Source: CADEED01 sp043747875 | Lineage (GTDB): Bacteria; Pseudomonadota; Gammaproteobacteria; Steroidobacterales; Steroidobacteraceae | Assembly: GCA_043747875.1 (NCBI GenBank) | Contig: JAYTOI010000003.1 | Location: 1-64,000 of the forward strand | Length of the DNA stretch: 64,000 nt | Reading direction: 5' to 3' | Shown here: one piece after another, positions 35,362 to 44,607 of the stretch | Layout of the letters: every line of letters begins with the position of its first letter | How positions within the stretch are numbered: the stretch's first letter is position 1 | Notes under the pieces: model-generated | What the model saw: only the letters and a program-made list of their open reading frames with translations | Told to the model about the DNA's origin: nothing | Databases searched by the model: none | Position numbers and translations under genes: made by a program

Positions 35362-36275
35362 GCTTGCGCAAAGCCTTCACGCATGGGTTCGTGACCTTGC
35401 TTGCGCTGCTCGTTGGCGGCGAGGCGCTCGCCGAGCGCACCACGACGTACTTTCACACCGATGGGCTGGGCTCAGTGGTCGCCGCGACCAACGAAGCCGG
35501 ACAGGTGATCTGGCGCAAGGACTACGCGCCTTTCGGCGAACAGGTCCATGCGACGCCGGAATCCGAGCGCACTTCCTACACCGGCAAGCAGCATGACAAA
35601 GAAATCGGGCTCACCTACTTCGGTGGGCGCTACTTCGATCCGGAGGTCGGGCGGTTCGTAAGTGTGGATCCGGTCGGGTTCGTCGAAGACAACGCGATGA
35701 GCTTCAACCGCTGTCTGTACGTGAACAACAATCCGTACAAGTACGTCGACCCGGATGGGCAGTTCCTGAACTTCGCCGTCAAGTTCGTCGCCGATGTGGC
35801 CATCACGGTCGCGATCAACTATGCGACTTCCGGCAGCTTGGGCATCGGCGCGGCCCTCAAAGACTCCGCCATGGGCGTGCTCAATCCGGCCAAGACCATC
35901 GTCAAGGCCAAGAAGCTCGTCGGACTGCTCGCGAAGGTGAACAAGGTCGCGCCGCATGCCGCAGTGGCTAAGTCCGCAAGGAGTGTGCCGCAGCTCAAGC
36001 CCGGTTCAGCCGGAGGACCGACGGCCGGCCAAAGATTCCCTGAAAGGGTGCGTGATGCAGCGAAGGCAGAAAATCCGACTGCGACGTGTGTTTTTTGTCG
36101 GCGTGACGGTACTGGAACGCAAGTGGATCATGCGATTCCTCGGGCACGTGGTGGAAACGCAACGCTCGACAACGCGCAACTTGCATGTCCACACTGCAAT
36201 CCATCGAAGGGTGTAGGCGACTTCCCGAAATCGCCGCCGCAGGGCTACACCGGTCCATGGCCACCGCCATCGTAG
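35358..36275 (+). CDS. Compact RHS-core protein with C-terminal HNH nuclease toxin domain
   Basis: The 305-residue product starts with a Sec-type signal (MSLRKAFTHGFVTLLALLVGGEALA). It then contains the last RHS/YD repeats and the RHS-associated core: HTDGLGSVVAATNEAG, YTGKQHDKEIGLTYFGGRYF, PEVGRFVSVDPVGF and NRCLYVNNNPYKYVDPDG (residues about 30-135). A hydrophobic linker is followed by an HNH toxin module, CVFCRRDGTGTQVDHAIPRA and NAQLACPHCNPSKG (about 243-290), with two CxxC pairs, DH and N. Ordinary RHS toxins exceed 1,000 residues, so this is a drastically shortened form with its own signal. The putative immunity gene starts 8 bases later. Confidence 0.8.
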   Translation: MSLRKAFTHGFVTLLALLVGGEALAERTTTYFHTDGLGSVVAATNEAGQVIWRKDYAPFGEQVHATPESERTSYTGKQHDKEIGLTYFGGRYFDPEVGRFVSVDPVGFVEDNAMSFNRCLYVNNNPYKYVDPDGQFLNFAVKFVADVAITVAINYATSGSLGIGAALKDSAMGVLNPAKTIVKAKKLVGLLAKVNKVAPHAAVAKSARSVPQLKPGSAGGPTAGQRFPERVRDAAKAENPTATCVFCRRDGTGTQVDHAIPRARGGNATLDNAQLACPHCNPSKGVGDFPKSPPQGYTGPWPPPS

Positions 36276-36283
36276 GTGCAACA

Positions 36284-36766
36284 ATGAATGCTCGTTACAA
36301 ACCGGGGGACTATGAAGCTCGTCACGTGGAGCCGGCATGGCGGCAACGCGCAAACTTTGTTATCGCCGCTGAGATTGCTAGCTCTTCGGAACGGCGCGAG
36401 TGGGAGCAGCTTTGGGCCCGACAGATCAGCGCGAACCGATTCGAGATCTGCTGCATCCCGTTTTTTGTGTACGACTTGGCGCTCGGGGACGAGGTTGAGA
36501 CCGATGACGATCAGATTTTTCAACGAGTCGTGAAGCCATCAGGGCACAACACGTTCCGCGCGTGGTTTGGTGAATCGAAGCAGCCCGTCGATCGGAATCT
36601 AATTATGAGAGCACTTCGGAAGCAGGGGTGTGAGTACGAATGGTCGTCGGAAAATCTGTTAGCCATCGACGCATCGACGCACGAGTTGGCGCAGACGATT
36701 GCGGACCTTCTTGTCGAGCTACAAGGGGAAGGCAGACTGACATTCGAAACGGGACGTACTTCTTGA
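36284..36766 (+). CDS. DUF4265-type putative immunity protein
   Basis: From the ATG at 36284 the product is 160 residues. It contains EICCIPFFVYDLALGDEVET, then a polar turn and GHNTFRAWF, the DUF4265 pattern. Genes for this domain are commonly found next to polymorphic toxin nucleases, and the gene begins 8 bases after the RHS-HNH stop, so it is the obvious antidote. The frame is open back to 36185, but that part overlaps the toxin's nuclease domain. Role inferred from position and domain. Confidence 0.65.
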   Translation: MNARYKPGDYEARHVEPAWRQRANFVIAAEIASSSERREWEQLWARQISANRFEICCIPFFVYDLALGDEVETDDDQIFQRVVKPSGHNTFRAWFGESKQPVDRNLIMRALRKQGCEYEWSSENLLAIDASTHELAQTIADLLVELQGEGRLTFETGRTS

Positions 36767-37009
36767 GAAGAGACGCCTCTTAATTCCCAAAGGCAACGAT
36801 AGAGGCAGGCACGTCCTACTACGGTTCTCCATGGAGGCAGCGCTCGCAGCAAGCCTCTTCGCGCAATGGCCACATCAAGCCCCATTTTTAGGTGGCAAAT
36901 GATGACATCGAAAACCTCGAGGTAAGGATCGTGATGAATTTCCGCCCGCTGTGTTCAAGGAGGGCGGTACAGGCGCCTCCGTGCGTCGACATCGAGGAGT
37001 CGAGTTGCT

Positions 37010-39835
37010 TCAGCGTGTGGTGAGTCCGCTGACCTGCGCCAAGGTGGCCTCGGCCGGCGGCTCGAACTCACCGCTGGCGATGTAATCGCGCAGGCTGGTG
37101 CGAAGTTGTCGGCTCACCGGGTTGAGCGGCGCGCCTTCGAAGGCGATGCTCGTAACCAGTATCCGGCCTTTGCCGACACGAGCTTCGAAGACCAGCGCCA
37201 GCCGGCGATTGGTGAACCAGTCATCTATGACGGATACGATCGGCTGCAGGTTCGCGGCGAAACCATCGAGAATCATCGGCGCCGCGTCGTGTATGGGATA
37301 CCACCACTGCCAATTGCTGTGCGAATCCGTCGGGAAGCCGCGCAGAGCGGCGTGCTTCGGGTCGCAGAAGATGCCCAGAGTGTGTGGCGCCTGGCCATTG
37401 GTCCAGGCGGTGTTCCAGAAAATGCTGGAGAAGCCAAGCGCGATCGGACCTCGCTTCGAGTCTGGTGCCACCCGGGAGGGCGGGAGCGTGAGCAGGACGT
37501 TCGCACCGTCCTGGAGTTTCTGCGCGATCTCGGCCGTGAGCTCTTGCGTCTCAATGACGCCGGCCGGCGGTTTGGCCGCAAGAGAATCCGACGTCGGATA
37601 AACCCAGATGTCCCAGTCGTTGCTGTAGATAGCCTCGCCGCTCCTTGCAGCGTCGCGCGGATCCGATACGTTCACCTCGAGGCGATATCGAGCCGGGGCC
37701 GGCAGCGACGCCAGGGAAACATCGAGCCTTCCCAATAATTGGCCGGCACCCAGCGGAACGTTTCGCGCCGGGAATCGACCGTGCGCCACGGTTTTGCCGA
37801 CAACATCGGTCAACCGCCAAGACGTGGTCGCTCCCCTGAGCGCCGCGCGACCGAAGTTCGCCAGTTCGATGTCGGCGACGAGTTGTTCATTCTTCATGAA
37901 GACGCGCTTGTCGAGCCGGGCGAGCGGGACGATGCTGCCCGAAAATCGCCGGAACTCCTGCGGCGAGATGTAACCCTTCTCTTCCCAGAACGCATCGAGG
38001 ATACCGACCAGCGCAGTGCCCTGGCCGGGGAAATCCTGGAGGCTCAGCAACTGGAAGCCGCCGAACCCGGGCGTTCGCAATGCGGACTCAATTTCTTCCT
38101 TATAAAGAAGCGCCTGAAGTTTTCCCGAGGCCATCAGAAAATCGTGCTCGCGGGCCGCCAGACCATTGGCCGCGAGGGTTTCACGAAAGATCTCGAAATT
38201 GCGCGGCTTCAGGTAACCCGTGTATTTGGGCATCTCCGCAAAATTCGGAAATACCGCCCATTGCCCAATCTCATGGGAAACGACGGGTCGGTTGTGGGCG
38301 CGAACGGAACCACCGTAGTCAGCCCGCGTTTCGGGCGGTCTCGCGTTGACGCGCGACTCGAGCCCTTCGAGCCAGTGCTGGATGCGAGGTTCGGACAACA
38401 CGTGATAGTCGTTCTCCGGGACTTCCGGCCAGCCCGCGCCGGCATTGTAGAGGCGCCGGGGATCGGCGGCCTTGTGCCGCTTGACCCACGCGGCCAGCCA
38501 TTGCGCATGCTTCTCTCCGCCCGGCTCGTTGCCGTTGCTGAACATGACGAAAGACGGATGGTTGCCGTAGGCGCGCAGAATCCGCCGTGTCTCCGCCTCG
38601 ACCCAGGCATCCACCGGCTTGCCGTCGCCGATGGTCGTCGACCAGTTGGGCCACGTCGCGGCTTCTGCTTGTAGATAGACGCCCAGCTGGTCGGCGGCGA
38701 TGAAGGCCGCCTCGGGAGGACACCATGAGTGGAAGCGCACATGGTTGAGGCCGTGCGACTTGATCGTCCCGAAGACCCGCCTCCAGCTCCCGATGTCCGT
38801 CGGCGGGTGGCCGGTGCGGGGAAACGCCGCGACGTCGAGAGTGCCGCGTAGATAGAGAGGCTCGTCGTTCAGGATCAGTTGCCGGCCGTCGACACGGAGC
38901 TCCCGGAACCCGACGACGATTTCCTCGCGTTCACCGTTCGCGAGGGTGACGATCAGCGAGTAGAGCGCGGGGTCGAATTCGTCCCAGAGTCGCACATTCT
39001 TTCCGAACCCATACGTGGCCGTAAATCGACCGTCGCTCGCCACCGCCGCGTCGATTGCCGTCCCCGCAGGCGTCGAACTGTCAATGCGCACGGTCTTCGG
39101 CCAGGGTTCGGCACCAACGCGGCCGAGAGATCCGGTGATCAGCACCGCGCGGTCCGCGATGCGCGTCGTGGCGGCGACGTCCTCGATCCACACGCGCGGC
39201 GTCGACGACAACTCGATCCGTCCGACGATGCCGTTCCAATTCCCCTGCGTGTGGTCGCTGATGCTGTGCGAGTTCTCGCCGATGTCGGGATCGTGCGTGT
39301 TGTCGACTCGAATAGTCAGGCGATGCGGCCCAGGCGACAGGTCGGCCCCCAGGTCGTATTCGTGCGCGACGGACATGGCATCGTTCGATCCGACTCGCCG
39401 ATCGTCGAGCCAAACCGTGGTCTTCCAGTGGGGACGCTCCAGCGTGAGCACGATTCGGCGACCTGACCAACCTGGCGGAATGTCCACGCTGCGGCGATAC
39501 GTCGCGGCGCCAACGTAATGAGTTTCCGGCTGCAGCCAGAACGGCACCTTCAAGTGGTCCGGCTTTCGATAGGCGGCGTATTCGGGCTCGTCGTACCAGG
39601 CGCGATTGAAAATGCCGCCGGTCCACTTCGTCGCGACCGTGATGGCATCGCCGATGCGGCTGCCTTGCAAAGAACCGGGCAGCTCGACCGGGTGTTTGGC
39701 ACCGGATGCGAGCTCGACTTCCCAGGTGCCGGAAAGATCGGACGAGTCGGCGCGCACGGCGGTGGAGATGACGCTCAGCACGAATATTGCGAGCACACAG
39801 CGCGCGACCGTATTCAGGCGGATTGAAAACTGCAT
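37010..39835 (-). CDS. GH2-family glycosidase (beta-galactosidase/glucuronidase-like)
   Basis: From the ATG at 39835 the product is 941 residues with a Sec signal (TVARCVLAIFVLSVISTAVRA). The GH2 order is seen: sugar-binding jelly roll (ATYRRSVDIPPGWSGRRIVL, HWKTTVWLDDRRVG), Ig-like domain, and a TIM barrel with LNHVRFHSWCPPEAAF, VMFSNGNEPGG (acid/base Glu) and VVSHEIGQWAVFPNF (nucleophile Glu). A beta-rich C-terminal extension follows. The exact sugar (beta-galactoside, glucuronide or other) cannot be told from these motifs. It is on the same strand as, and 37 bp downstream of, the SMP-30 gene, so they probably share an operon. Confidence 0.8.
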   Translation of the reverse strand: MQFSIRLNTVARCVLAIFVLSVISTAVRADSSDLSGTWEVELASGAKHPVELPGSLQGSRIGDAITVATKWTGGIFNRAWYDEPEYAAYRKPDHLKVPFWLQPETHYVGAATYRRSVDIPPGWSGRRIVLTLERPHWKTTVWLDDRRVGSNDAMSVAHEYDLGADLSPGPHRLTIRVDNTHDPDIGENSHSISDHTQGNWNGIVGRIELSSTPRVWIEDVAATTRIADRAVLITGSLGRVGAEPWPKTVRIDSSTPAGTAIDAAVASDGRFTATYGFGKNVRLWDEFDPALYSLIVTLANGEREEIVVGFRELRVDGRQLILNDEPLYLRGTLDVAAFPRTGHPPTDIGSWRRVFGTIKSHGLNHVRFHSWCPPEAAFIAADQLGVYLQAEAATWPNWSTTIGDGKPVDAWVEAETRRILRAYGNHPSFVMFSNGNEPGGEKHAQWLAAWVKRHKAADPRRLYNAGAGWPEVPENDYHVLSEPRIQHWLEGLESRVNARPPETRADYGGSVRAHNRPVVSHEIGQWAVFPNFAEMPKYTGYLKPRNFEIFRETLAANGLAAREHDFLMASGKLQALLYKEEIESALRTPGFGGFQLLSLQDFPGQGTALVGILDAFWEEKGYISPQEFRRFSGSIVPLARLDKRVFMKNEQLVADIELANFGRAALRGATTSWRLTDVVGKTVAHGRFPARNVPLGAGQLLGRLDVSLASLPAPARYRLEVNVSDPRDAARSGEAIYSNDWDIWVYPTSDSLAAKPPAGVIETQELTAEIAQKLQDGANVLLTLPPSRVAPDSKRGPIALGFSSIFWNTAWTNGQAPHTLGIFCDPKHAALRGFPTDSHSNWQWWYPIHDAAPMILDGFAANLQPIVSVIDDWFTNRRLALVFEARVGKGRILVTSIAFEGAPLNPVSRQLRTSLRDYIASGEFEPPAEATLAQVSGLTTR

Positions 39836-39872
39836 TGAATGCTCCGTGACGGATCCAGGGTTTGACGGGTGG

Positions 39873-40772
39873 CTAGCCCGCAAACGCATGCGCTTCGATT
39901 CCCTGGCAACCGGGATCGACTTCGAAGAGCGCGCCGGCGAGCGGATCTCCTTCCATGCCGAGCGCGGCGGAAGTCACGTACATGCGGCGCAGTCCGGGGC
40001 CGCAGAAGACGCAGCTCGTGATCTGCGGCGTCGGCAGATGGATCGCGCGATCCAACGCGCCCGCGGGTGTAAAACGGCTGACCCGCGAACCTCCCCAGTG
40101 CGCGATCCATACGCCTCCGTCCGCGTCGGCAGTCATGCCGTCTGGTACTCCCCATTGCTCCGGGAAGGCGACGAACGGACGCTTGTTAGACAGGTTGCCG
40201 TCGGCCCCGACCGTGAACTGGTAGACGAGCCTGCGTTTGGTGTCGGCGTGGTACATCACGTCTCCGGACGGACTGAACGTGGGGCCGTTCGGAATTCCAT
40301 AACCGGAATCGACCACCGCCCACGACTGCTCGCTGTCGAGGCGATACAAGTTGCCGGTCTCGACGCCATCCATGTCCATGACCCCCGCGAAGATCCGGCC
40401 TCTCGAATCCGCCTTGGCATCGTTCATGCGGAGGCGCCCGTTACCAACGAGCTCTGGAATTCGACCGAAAGTCCGGATGGCGAACGGCTCCAGCGCGATC
40501 TCCGCGAAGCCAGATCGGAGTCCGGCGATGAAAGTGTCGCGTCCTGCGCGCGGTATCACCCAGCCGATATTCTCTGGAAGGCGCCAGCTCAGCAGGGCGC
40601 CATCGGCGACGTTCAACCGATGCAGGGCGGGAGCGAGAATGTCGACCCAGTAGACCTGATTCCGCCGGCCATCCCATGAGGGCCCCTCACCGAGCTGACA
40701 TCGAATGGCGCCGCTGACCACGCGAACGTGCGCCAACGCTGTAGTTCGGGCGTGACCCTCGCCATCAGACAT
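39873..40772 (-). CDS. SMP-30/gluconolactonase-family sugar lactonase
   Basis: The 299-residue protein shows the six-bladed propeller signatures CQLGEGPSWDGRRNQVYWVD, RMNDAKADSRGRIFAGVMD, YGIPNGPTFSPSGDVMYHAD and GVPDGMTADADGGVWIAHW. Metal ligands fit Glu (LGEGP), Asn (GIPNGP) and Asp (VPDGM). The family hydrolyses aldonolactones. With the galactonate dehydratase and the SDR nearby it would supply the lactonase step of galactose oxidation. The ATG at 40772 has GGAG 7 bases upstream and is preferred to 40802, which has none. Confidence 0.85.
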   Translation of the reverse strand: MSDGEGHARTTALAHVRVVSGAIRCQLGEGPSWDGRRNQVYWVDILAPALHRLNVADGALLSWRLPENIGWVIPRAGRDTFIAGLRSGFAEIALEPFAIRTFGRIPELVGNGRLRMNDAKADSRGRIFAGVMDMDGVETGNLYRLDSEQSWAVVDSGYGIPNGPTFSPSGDVMYHADTKRRLVYQFTVGADGNLSNKRPFVAFPEQWGVPDGMTADADGGVWIAHWGGSRVSRFTPAGALDRAIHLPTPQITSCVFCGPGLRRMYVTSAALGMEGDPLAGALFEVDPGCQGIEAHAFAG

Positions 40773-40801
40773 CTCAATCTCCAGTAAAGCGTGGCGGTTC
40801 A

Positions 40802-40841
40802 TTGACAGCGGATGGATAAACTCGAATTATAATACTTATAA
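40802..40841 (+). promoter_or_regulatory. Candidate promoter of the GH35-dgoD-SDR operon
   Basis: TTGACA (40802-40807) and TATAAT (40828-40833) are perfect sigma-70 hexamers, though the 20-bp spacer is longer than optimal, which often means activator dependence. The -10 lies in TTATAATACTTATAA (40827-40841), two TTATAA units around TAC, which could be an operator. The GH35 start is 30 bp downstream. Confidence 0.5.
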
Positions 40842-40871
40842 GCGGTAGGCCATGCGAGGTCGAGGGGTCCA

Positions 40872-43331
40872 ATGAGATTGCAGTTTGCGCGCGCGCTGGT
40901 GTTCGCGACGCTCGCCGTGGAGCCCGCGGCGCTCGCCGTGGAGCCCGCGGGCAGCACATACGAGATCGATATCTCGAAGCCGGCGCCGGGCTACGCAGCG
41001 GGACAGATCAAGGCCGGCGGCACGAATCCGCGCGGAAGATCGATCACGGTCAATTCGCATTTCGTGTCTTTCGACGGCCGGCCGGTACTGCCGGTTGCCG
41101 GCGAGTTTCACTTCTACCGGTTCCCCCGCGCGTACTGGCGCGAGCAGCTGCTCAAGATGAAAGCAGGTGGCGTGAACCTGGTTGCCACCTACGTTCACTG
41201 GATCGTGCACGAGGAGCGCGAAGGTGTCTTCGACTGGTCGGGCTTGCGCGACTTGCGCGCCTTCATCGATCTTTGCGCCGGGCTCGAACTGCGCGTGGTG
41301 CTGCGGGTCGGGCCGTTCGGCCACGGCGAGGTGCGCAGCGGCGGATTCCCGGATTGGCTGCTCGGACGTGCACTCACCGTGCGGTCCAACGATGCCGAAT
41401 ATCTGCGCTACGTCGCACGGTATTTCGGCGAGATCGGCAAACAGGTCCGCGGCCTGATGTTCGCGGATGGAGGTCCGATCATCGCCGTGCAGGTGGAGAA
41501 CGAATATCAGCATTCGGCATCACCCTGGGCGCTCACCTATCCGGGGCAGGAATACGACTGGACCGTCGCGCCCGCCGACGAGGCGATCACGCGGCAGGGA
41601 GTCGGCATCGCGTTGGGTGTCAATGCGCATGGTGAAACCGGAGTCGCGCACCTGCGCCGCCTGCTGGAATTGATCGAGCAGGCGGGGATGAAGGCGCCTA
41701 TCTACACGGCCACCGGGTGGGGCAATGCGACCATCATCCCGGACGTGACCTTGCCGGTATCGGGCGGTTACGCCTACCCGGGATGGGAGCCCAAGGGCGT
41801 GCCGTCTCCTTTTTATCTATTCACGGATCTGCGCGCCAATCCGGACTACCGGCCGGTGTCCTATGATCCGTCCGCATACCCGGTTCTCTCGGCCGAGCTC
41901 GGCCCGGGAATCATGGGGACCTATACGCGCCGGCCGCTCGTGCCGGCGCAGAGCACCGATGCCCTCATCAATCGCTTCCTCGGCAGCGGCGCGAACACCG
42001 TCGGCTACTACATGTTCCAGGGCGGGTCGACGCCGCGCGGCGAACGGGTGTTCTACAGCGACGAAGCCTACGGGTATCCCAAGATCTCCTACGACTTTCA
42101 GGCGCCGCTCGGCGAATACGGTGATGCCCGTCCGAGCTTCCACCGCTTGAAACTCACGCACTATCTACTCGCAGCATTCGGCGACCGGATCGCGCCGCTG
42201 CCGGTGGTCCTGCCCGCGAATGCGAAGACGCTGAAGCCGGAGAACGTCGATGACCTGCGCTATGCGGCGCGCGGCGCCGATGGCCGGGGATTCCTCTTCC
42301 TCAACAATTTTCAGGACCACATCGCCACTCACGATTTGAGCGTCGCCCTCGACGTGCGCACGCCGGACGCGCTGCTGCGCATCCCGGACCAGGGACGCCT
42401 GACGGTCCCGGCGGGCGAGAGCATGATTCTTCCCGTCAATTTCGATCTTTCCGGAATCACACTCGCGTCGGCCACCGTCCAGCCGGTGACCAGACTGTCG
42501 CACCCGGGTAGCGAGCACTTCGTGTTCTTTGCGCTCGAAGGGGTGGCGCCGGAGTTTGTCTTCAACGAGAGCGGAGTGTCGGTGTCACGCGCGATTGGCT
42601 GTCGAACGGCGCGCCTCGAAGATCGCGTGCGTGTTCGATGCGCGCCCAACCAGATTGCGCGCTTCGACGTGGCCAAGGCCGATGGGATGCCCATCCATGT
42701 GCTCATCCTCGACCGCCGTTCGGCCCTGGATGCGTGGGTGGAGCCGGTGGCCGGCGCAAAGCGACTGCTGATCACTCCGGCGATTCCGCTGACCTCGAGC
42801 GATGGCTTCATTCTCCGCCAGCGAGGCAGCAATTCGGTCGAGCTGTCGATCTACCCTGCGATCGGAGTCGCGCCTGCCGCGCAATCTCCCGCGCGCGTCG
42901 TAGTGCTGCGCAATGCAACGGGATTCAGCCGGTTCCGGGTGACGCAGCCGGCCTTCCAACCTTCGCATGAATCCCGCTGGGTCGCCTCAAACAAGTTGTC
43001 GATCGTTGCCGGCCGGAAAGCCCTGCCCATCGGCGTGAGTGACCTCTGGCTGAAGCTCGATTACATGGCCGATACGGCGATGGTGTTCCAGGACGGCGAG
43101 CTCGTGGCGGATCATTTCTATTTCGGACGGCCGTGGGACATCGGTCTCAAGAGATTTCTCAAAGAGGGGAGCGCCGAGTTGCTGGTCTATTTTCGGCCCC
43201 TCGAGGCCGGACGCGCCTATTCGGCCGATCTGGACGCGGCCGGCGCGACCGTCCCGCCCGCCAGGCGCGTAGTCGATGTCCGCGAAGTCAGGCTCGAGCC
43301 CGAGTACCAGTTCAGTCTTTCTTTTCATTAG
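40872..43331 (+). CDS. Secreted beta-galactosidase, GH35
   Basis: The 819-residue protein has an N-terminal export signal containing an exact 7-residue duplication (LAVEPAALAVEPAG). The TIM barrel shows GEFHFYRFPRAYWREQLLKM, GGVNLVATYVHWIVHE, GGPIIAVQVENEY (acid/base Glu211) and VLSAELGPGIMGTY (nucleophile Glu342), all GH35 blocks. Three beta-sandwich domains follow. It would release galactose from beta-galacto-oligosaccharides such as those from the GH53 galactanase. The galactonate dehydratase starts 38 bp downstream. Length is typical. Confidence 0.85.
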   Translation: MRLQFARALVFATLAVEPAALAVEPAGSTYEIDISKPAPGYAAGQIKAGGTNPRGRSITVNSHFVSFDGRPVLPVAGEFHFYRFPRAYWREQLLKMKAGGVNLVATYVHWIVHEEREGVFDWSGLRDLRAFIDLCAGLELRVVLRVGPFGHGEVRSGGFPDWLLGRALTVRSNDAEYLRYVARYFGEIGKQVRGLMFADGGPIIAVQVENEYQHSASPWALTYPGQEYDWTVAPADEAITRQGVGIALGVNAHGETGVAHLRRLLELIEQAGMKAPIYTATGWGNATIIPDVTLPVSGGYAYPGWEPKGVPSPFYLFTDLRANPDYRPVSYDPSAYPVLSAELGPGIMGTYTRRPLVPAQSTDALINRFLGSGANTVGYYMFQGGSTPRGERVFYSDEAYGYPKISYDFQAPLGEYGDARPSFHRLKLTHYLLAAFGDRIAPLPVVLPANAKTLKPENVDDLRYAARGADGRGFLFLNNFQDHIATHDLSVALDVRTPDALLRIPDQGRLTVPAGESMILPVNFDLSGITLASATVQPVTRLSHPGSEHFVFFALEGVAPEFVFNESGVSVSRAIGCRTARLEDRVRVRCAPNQIARFDVAKADGMPIHVLILDRRSALDAWVEPVAGAKRLLITPAIPLTSSDGFILRQRGSNSVELSIYPAIGVAPAAQSPARVVVLRNATGFSRFRVTQPAFQPSHESRWVASNKLSIVAGRKALPIGVSDLWLKLDYMADTAMVFQDGELVADHFYFGRPWDIGLKRFLKEGSAELLVYFRPLEAGRAYSADLDAAGATVPPARRVVDVREVRLEPEYQFSLSFH

Positions 43332-43368
43332 TCCAGACTGGCGACAGCCATAAATCATTCGAGGGTCA

Positions 43369-44607
43369 ATGCGTACTTCAGATACAAAGCTCGACGTTGC
43401 ACCGCGCCCGGTCGAGCGCATCACGCCCTTGGCGTTTTCCGGCGCGCCGTCTGCGGCTGCGGCCTCCCGCATCGCTTCGATCGAGCACTTCCGGGTCGCG
43501 CCGCGCTGGCTGTTCGTGAAGGTCACGACGGACGACGGGCTGACGGGTTGGGGCGAAGCGAGTCTCGAAGGTCATGCGGAAGCAGTCGAGGGCGCTCTCG
43601 CGTCATTGCGCGAGCGCTTGTTGGGCACGGATCCGGATCGGATCGAAGATGCGTGGCAGGTTGCATATCGCGGCGGCTTCTATCGCGGTGGACCGGTCCT
43701 CAGCTCCGCGGCATCGGGAATCGACCAGGCGCTGTGGGACATCAAGGGGAAGCGGCTGGGCGTCCCGGTGTGGCAACTGCTCGGCGGCCGGGTGCGCGAG
43801 AAGATAGAGGTGTATTCGTGGATTGGCGGCGATGGCCTCGATCCTCTGGTGGATGCGGCGAAGCGGCGGCTTTCGCAAGGCTTCCGCGCCGTCAAGATGA
43901 ACGGCACGCCCGAGATCAAGTGGCTGGATTCATCACGGGCGCTGGATTCGGTACTCGAGCGTGTCGCAACGGTCAAGGCGCTCGGCCTCGAAGTGGCGAT
44001 CGATTTTCACGGCCGGCTGCACAAGTCCATGGCGAAACAACTCGCGTGCGCGCTCGAGCCACTCAAGCCCCTGTTCATCGAAGAGCCGCTGCTGTCCGAG
44101 AATTTGGAAGGCCTGCGCCAGCTGGCGCAGCTCACATCCATTCCCATTGCGCTCGGCGAGCGGCTCTACTCGCGCTGGGATTTCAAGCAGTTCCTGTCGG
44201 AGGGGATCATCGACATCGCGCAGCCGGACCCTTCGCACGCGGGCGGCATCTCGGAAAGTCGCCGTATCGCCGCGGCCGCCGAAGCGCACGACGTCGGGTT
44301 CGCGCCTCACTGCCCGCTGGGACCACTGGCATTCGCCTCCTGCCTGCAACTGGCTGCCGCCACGCCCAATTTCATGATCGAAGAGATGCCTATCGGCATC
44401 CACTACAACTCGGCCGAAGCCGACCTGCTCACGTACCTCAAGAACAAGGAGATGTTCGCCATCACGGATGGCCACGTGGCAATCCCTGCGGGGCCGGGGT
44501 TGGGGGTGATCATCGACGAAGATGCGGTGCGTGCCGCCGCCGGCGACGGACACGCGTGGCGATCGCCCGTGTGGCGTAACCCGGACGGCGGATTCACCGA
44601 ATGGTGA
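43369..44607 (+). CDS. dgoD: D-galactonate dehydratase, enolase superfamily
   Basis: The 412-residue protein has the DgoD blocks: VAPRWLFVKVTTDDGLTGWG, VAIDFHGRLHKSMAKQL, PLFIEEPLLSENLEGL, IALGERLYSRWDFKQFL and VGFAPHCPLGPLA, with Mg ligands Asp/Glu/Glu on consecutive strands and the catalytic His. It converts D-galactonate to 2-keto-3-deoxy-galactonate. Typical DgoD is about 382 residues; here an extra 33 or so residues (ITPLAFSGAPSAAAAS) precede the family start, and no later start codon fits. Stop overlaps the start of the SDR gene by 7 bases. Together with GH35 and the lactonase it indicates oxidative galactose use. Confidence 0.85.
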   Translation: MRTSDTKLDVAPRPVERITPLAFSGAPSAAAASRIASIEHFRVAPRWLFVKVTTDDGLTGWGEASLEGHAEAVEGALASLRERLLGTDPDRIEDAWQVAYRGGFYRGGPVLSSAASGIDQALWDIKGKRLGVPVWQLLGGRVREKIEVYSWIGGDGLDPLVDAAKRRLSQGFRAVKMNGTPEIKWLDSSRALDSVLERVATVKALGLEVAIDFHGRLHKSMAKQLACALEPLKPLFIEEPLLSENLEGLRQLAQLTSIPIALGERLYSRWDFKQFLSEGIIDIAQPDPSHAGGISESRRIAAAAEAHDVGFAPHCPLGPLAFASCLQLAAATPNFMIEEMPIGIHYNSAEADLLTYLKNKEMFAITDGHVAIPAGPGLGVIIDEDAVRAAAGDGHAWRSPVWRNPDGGFTEW

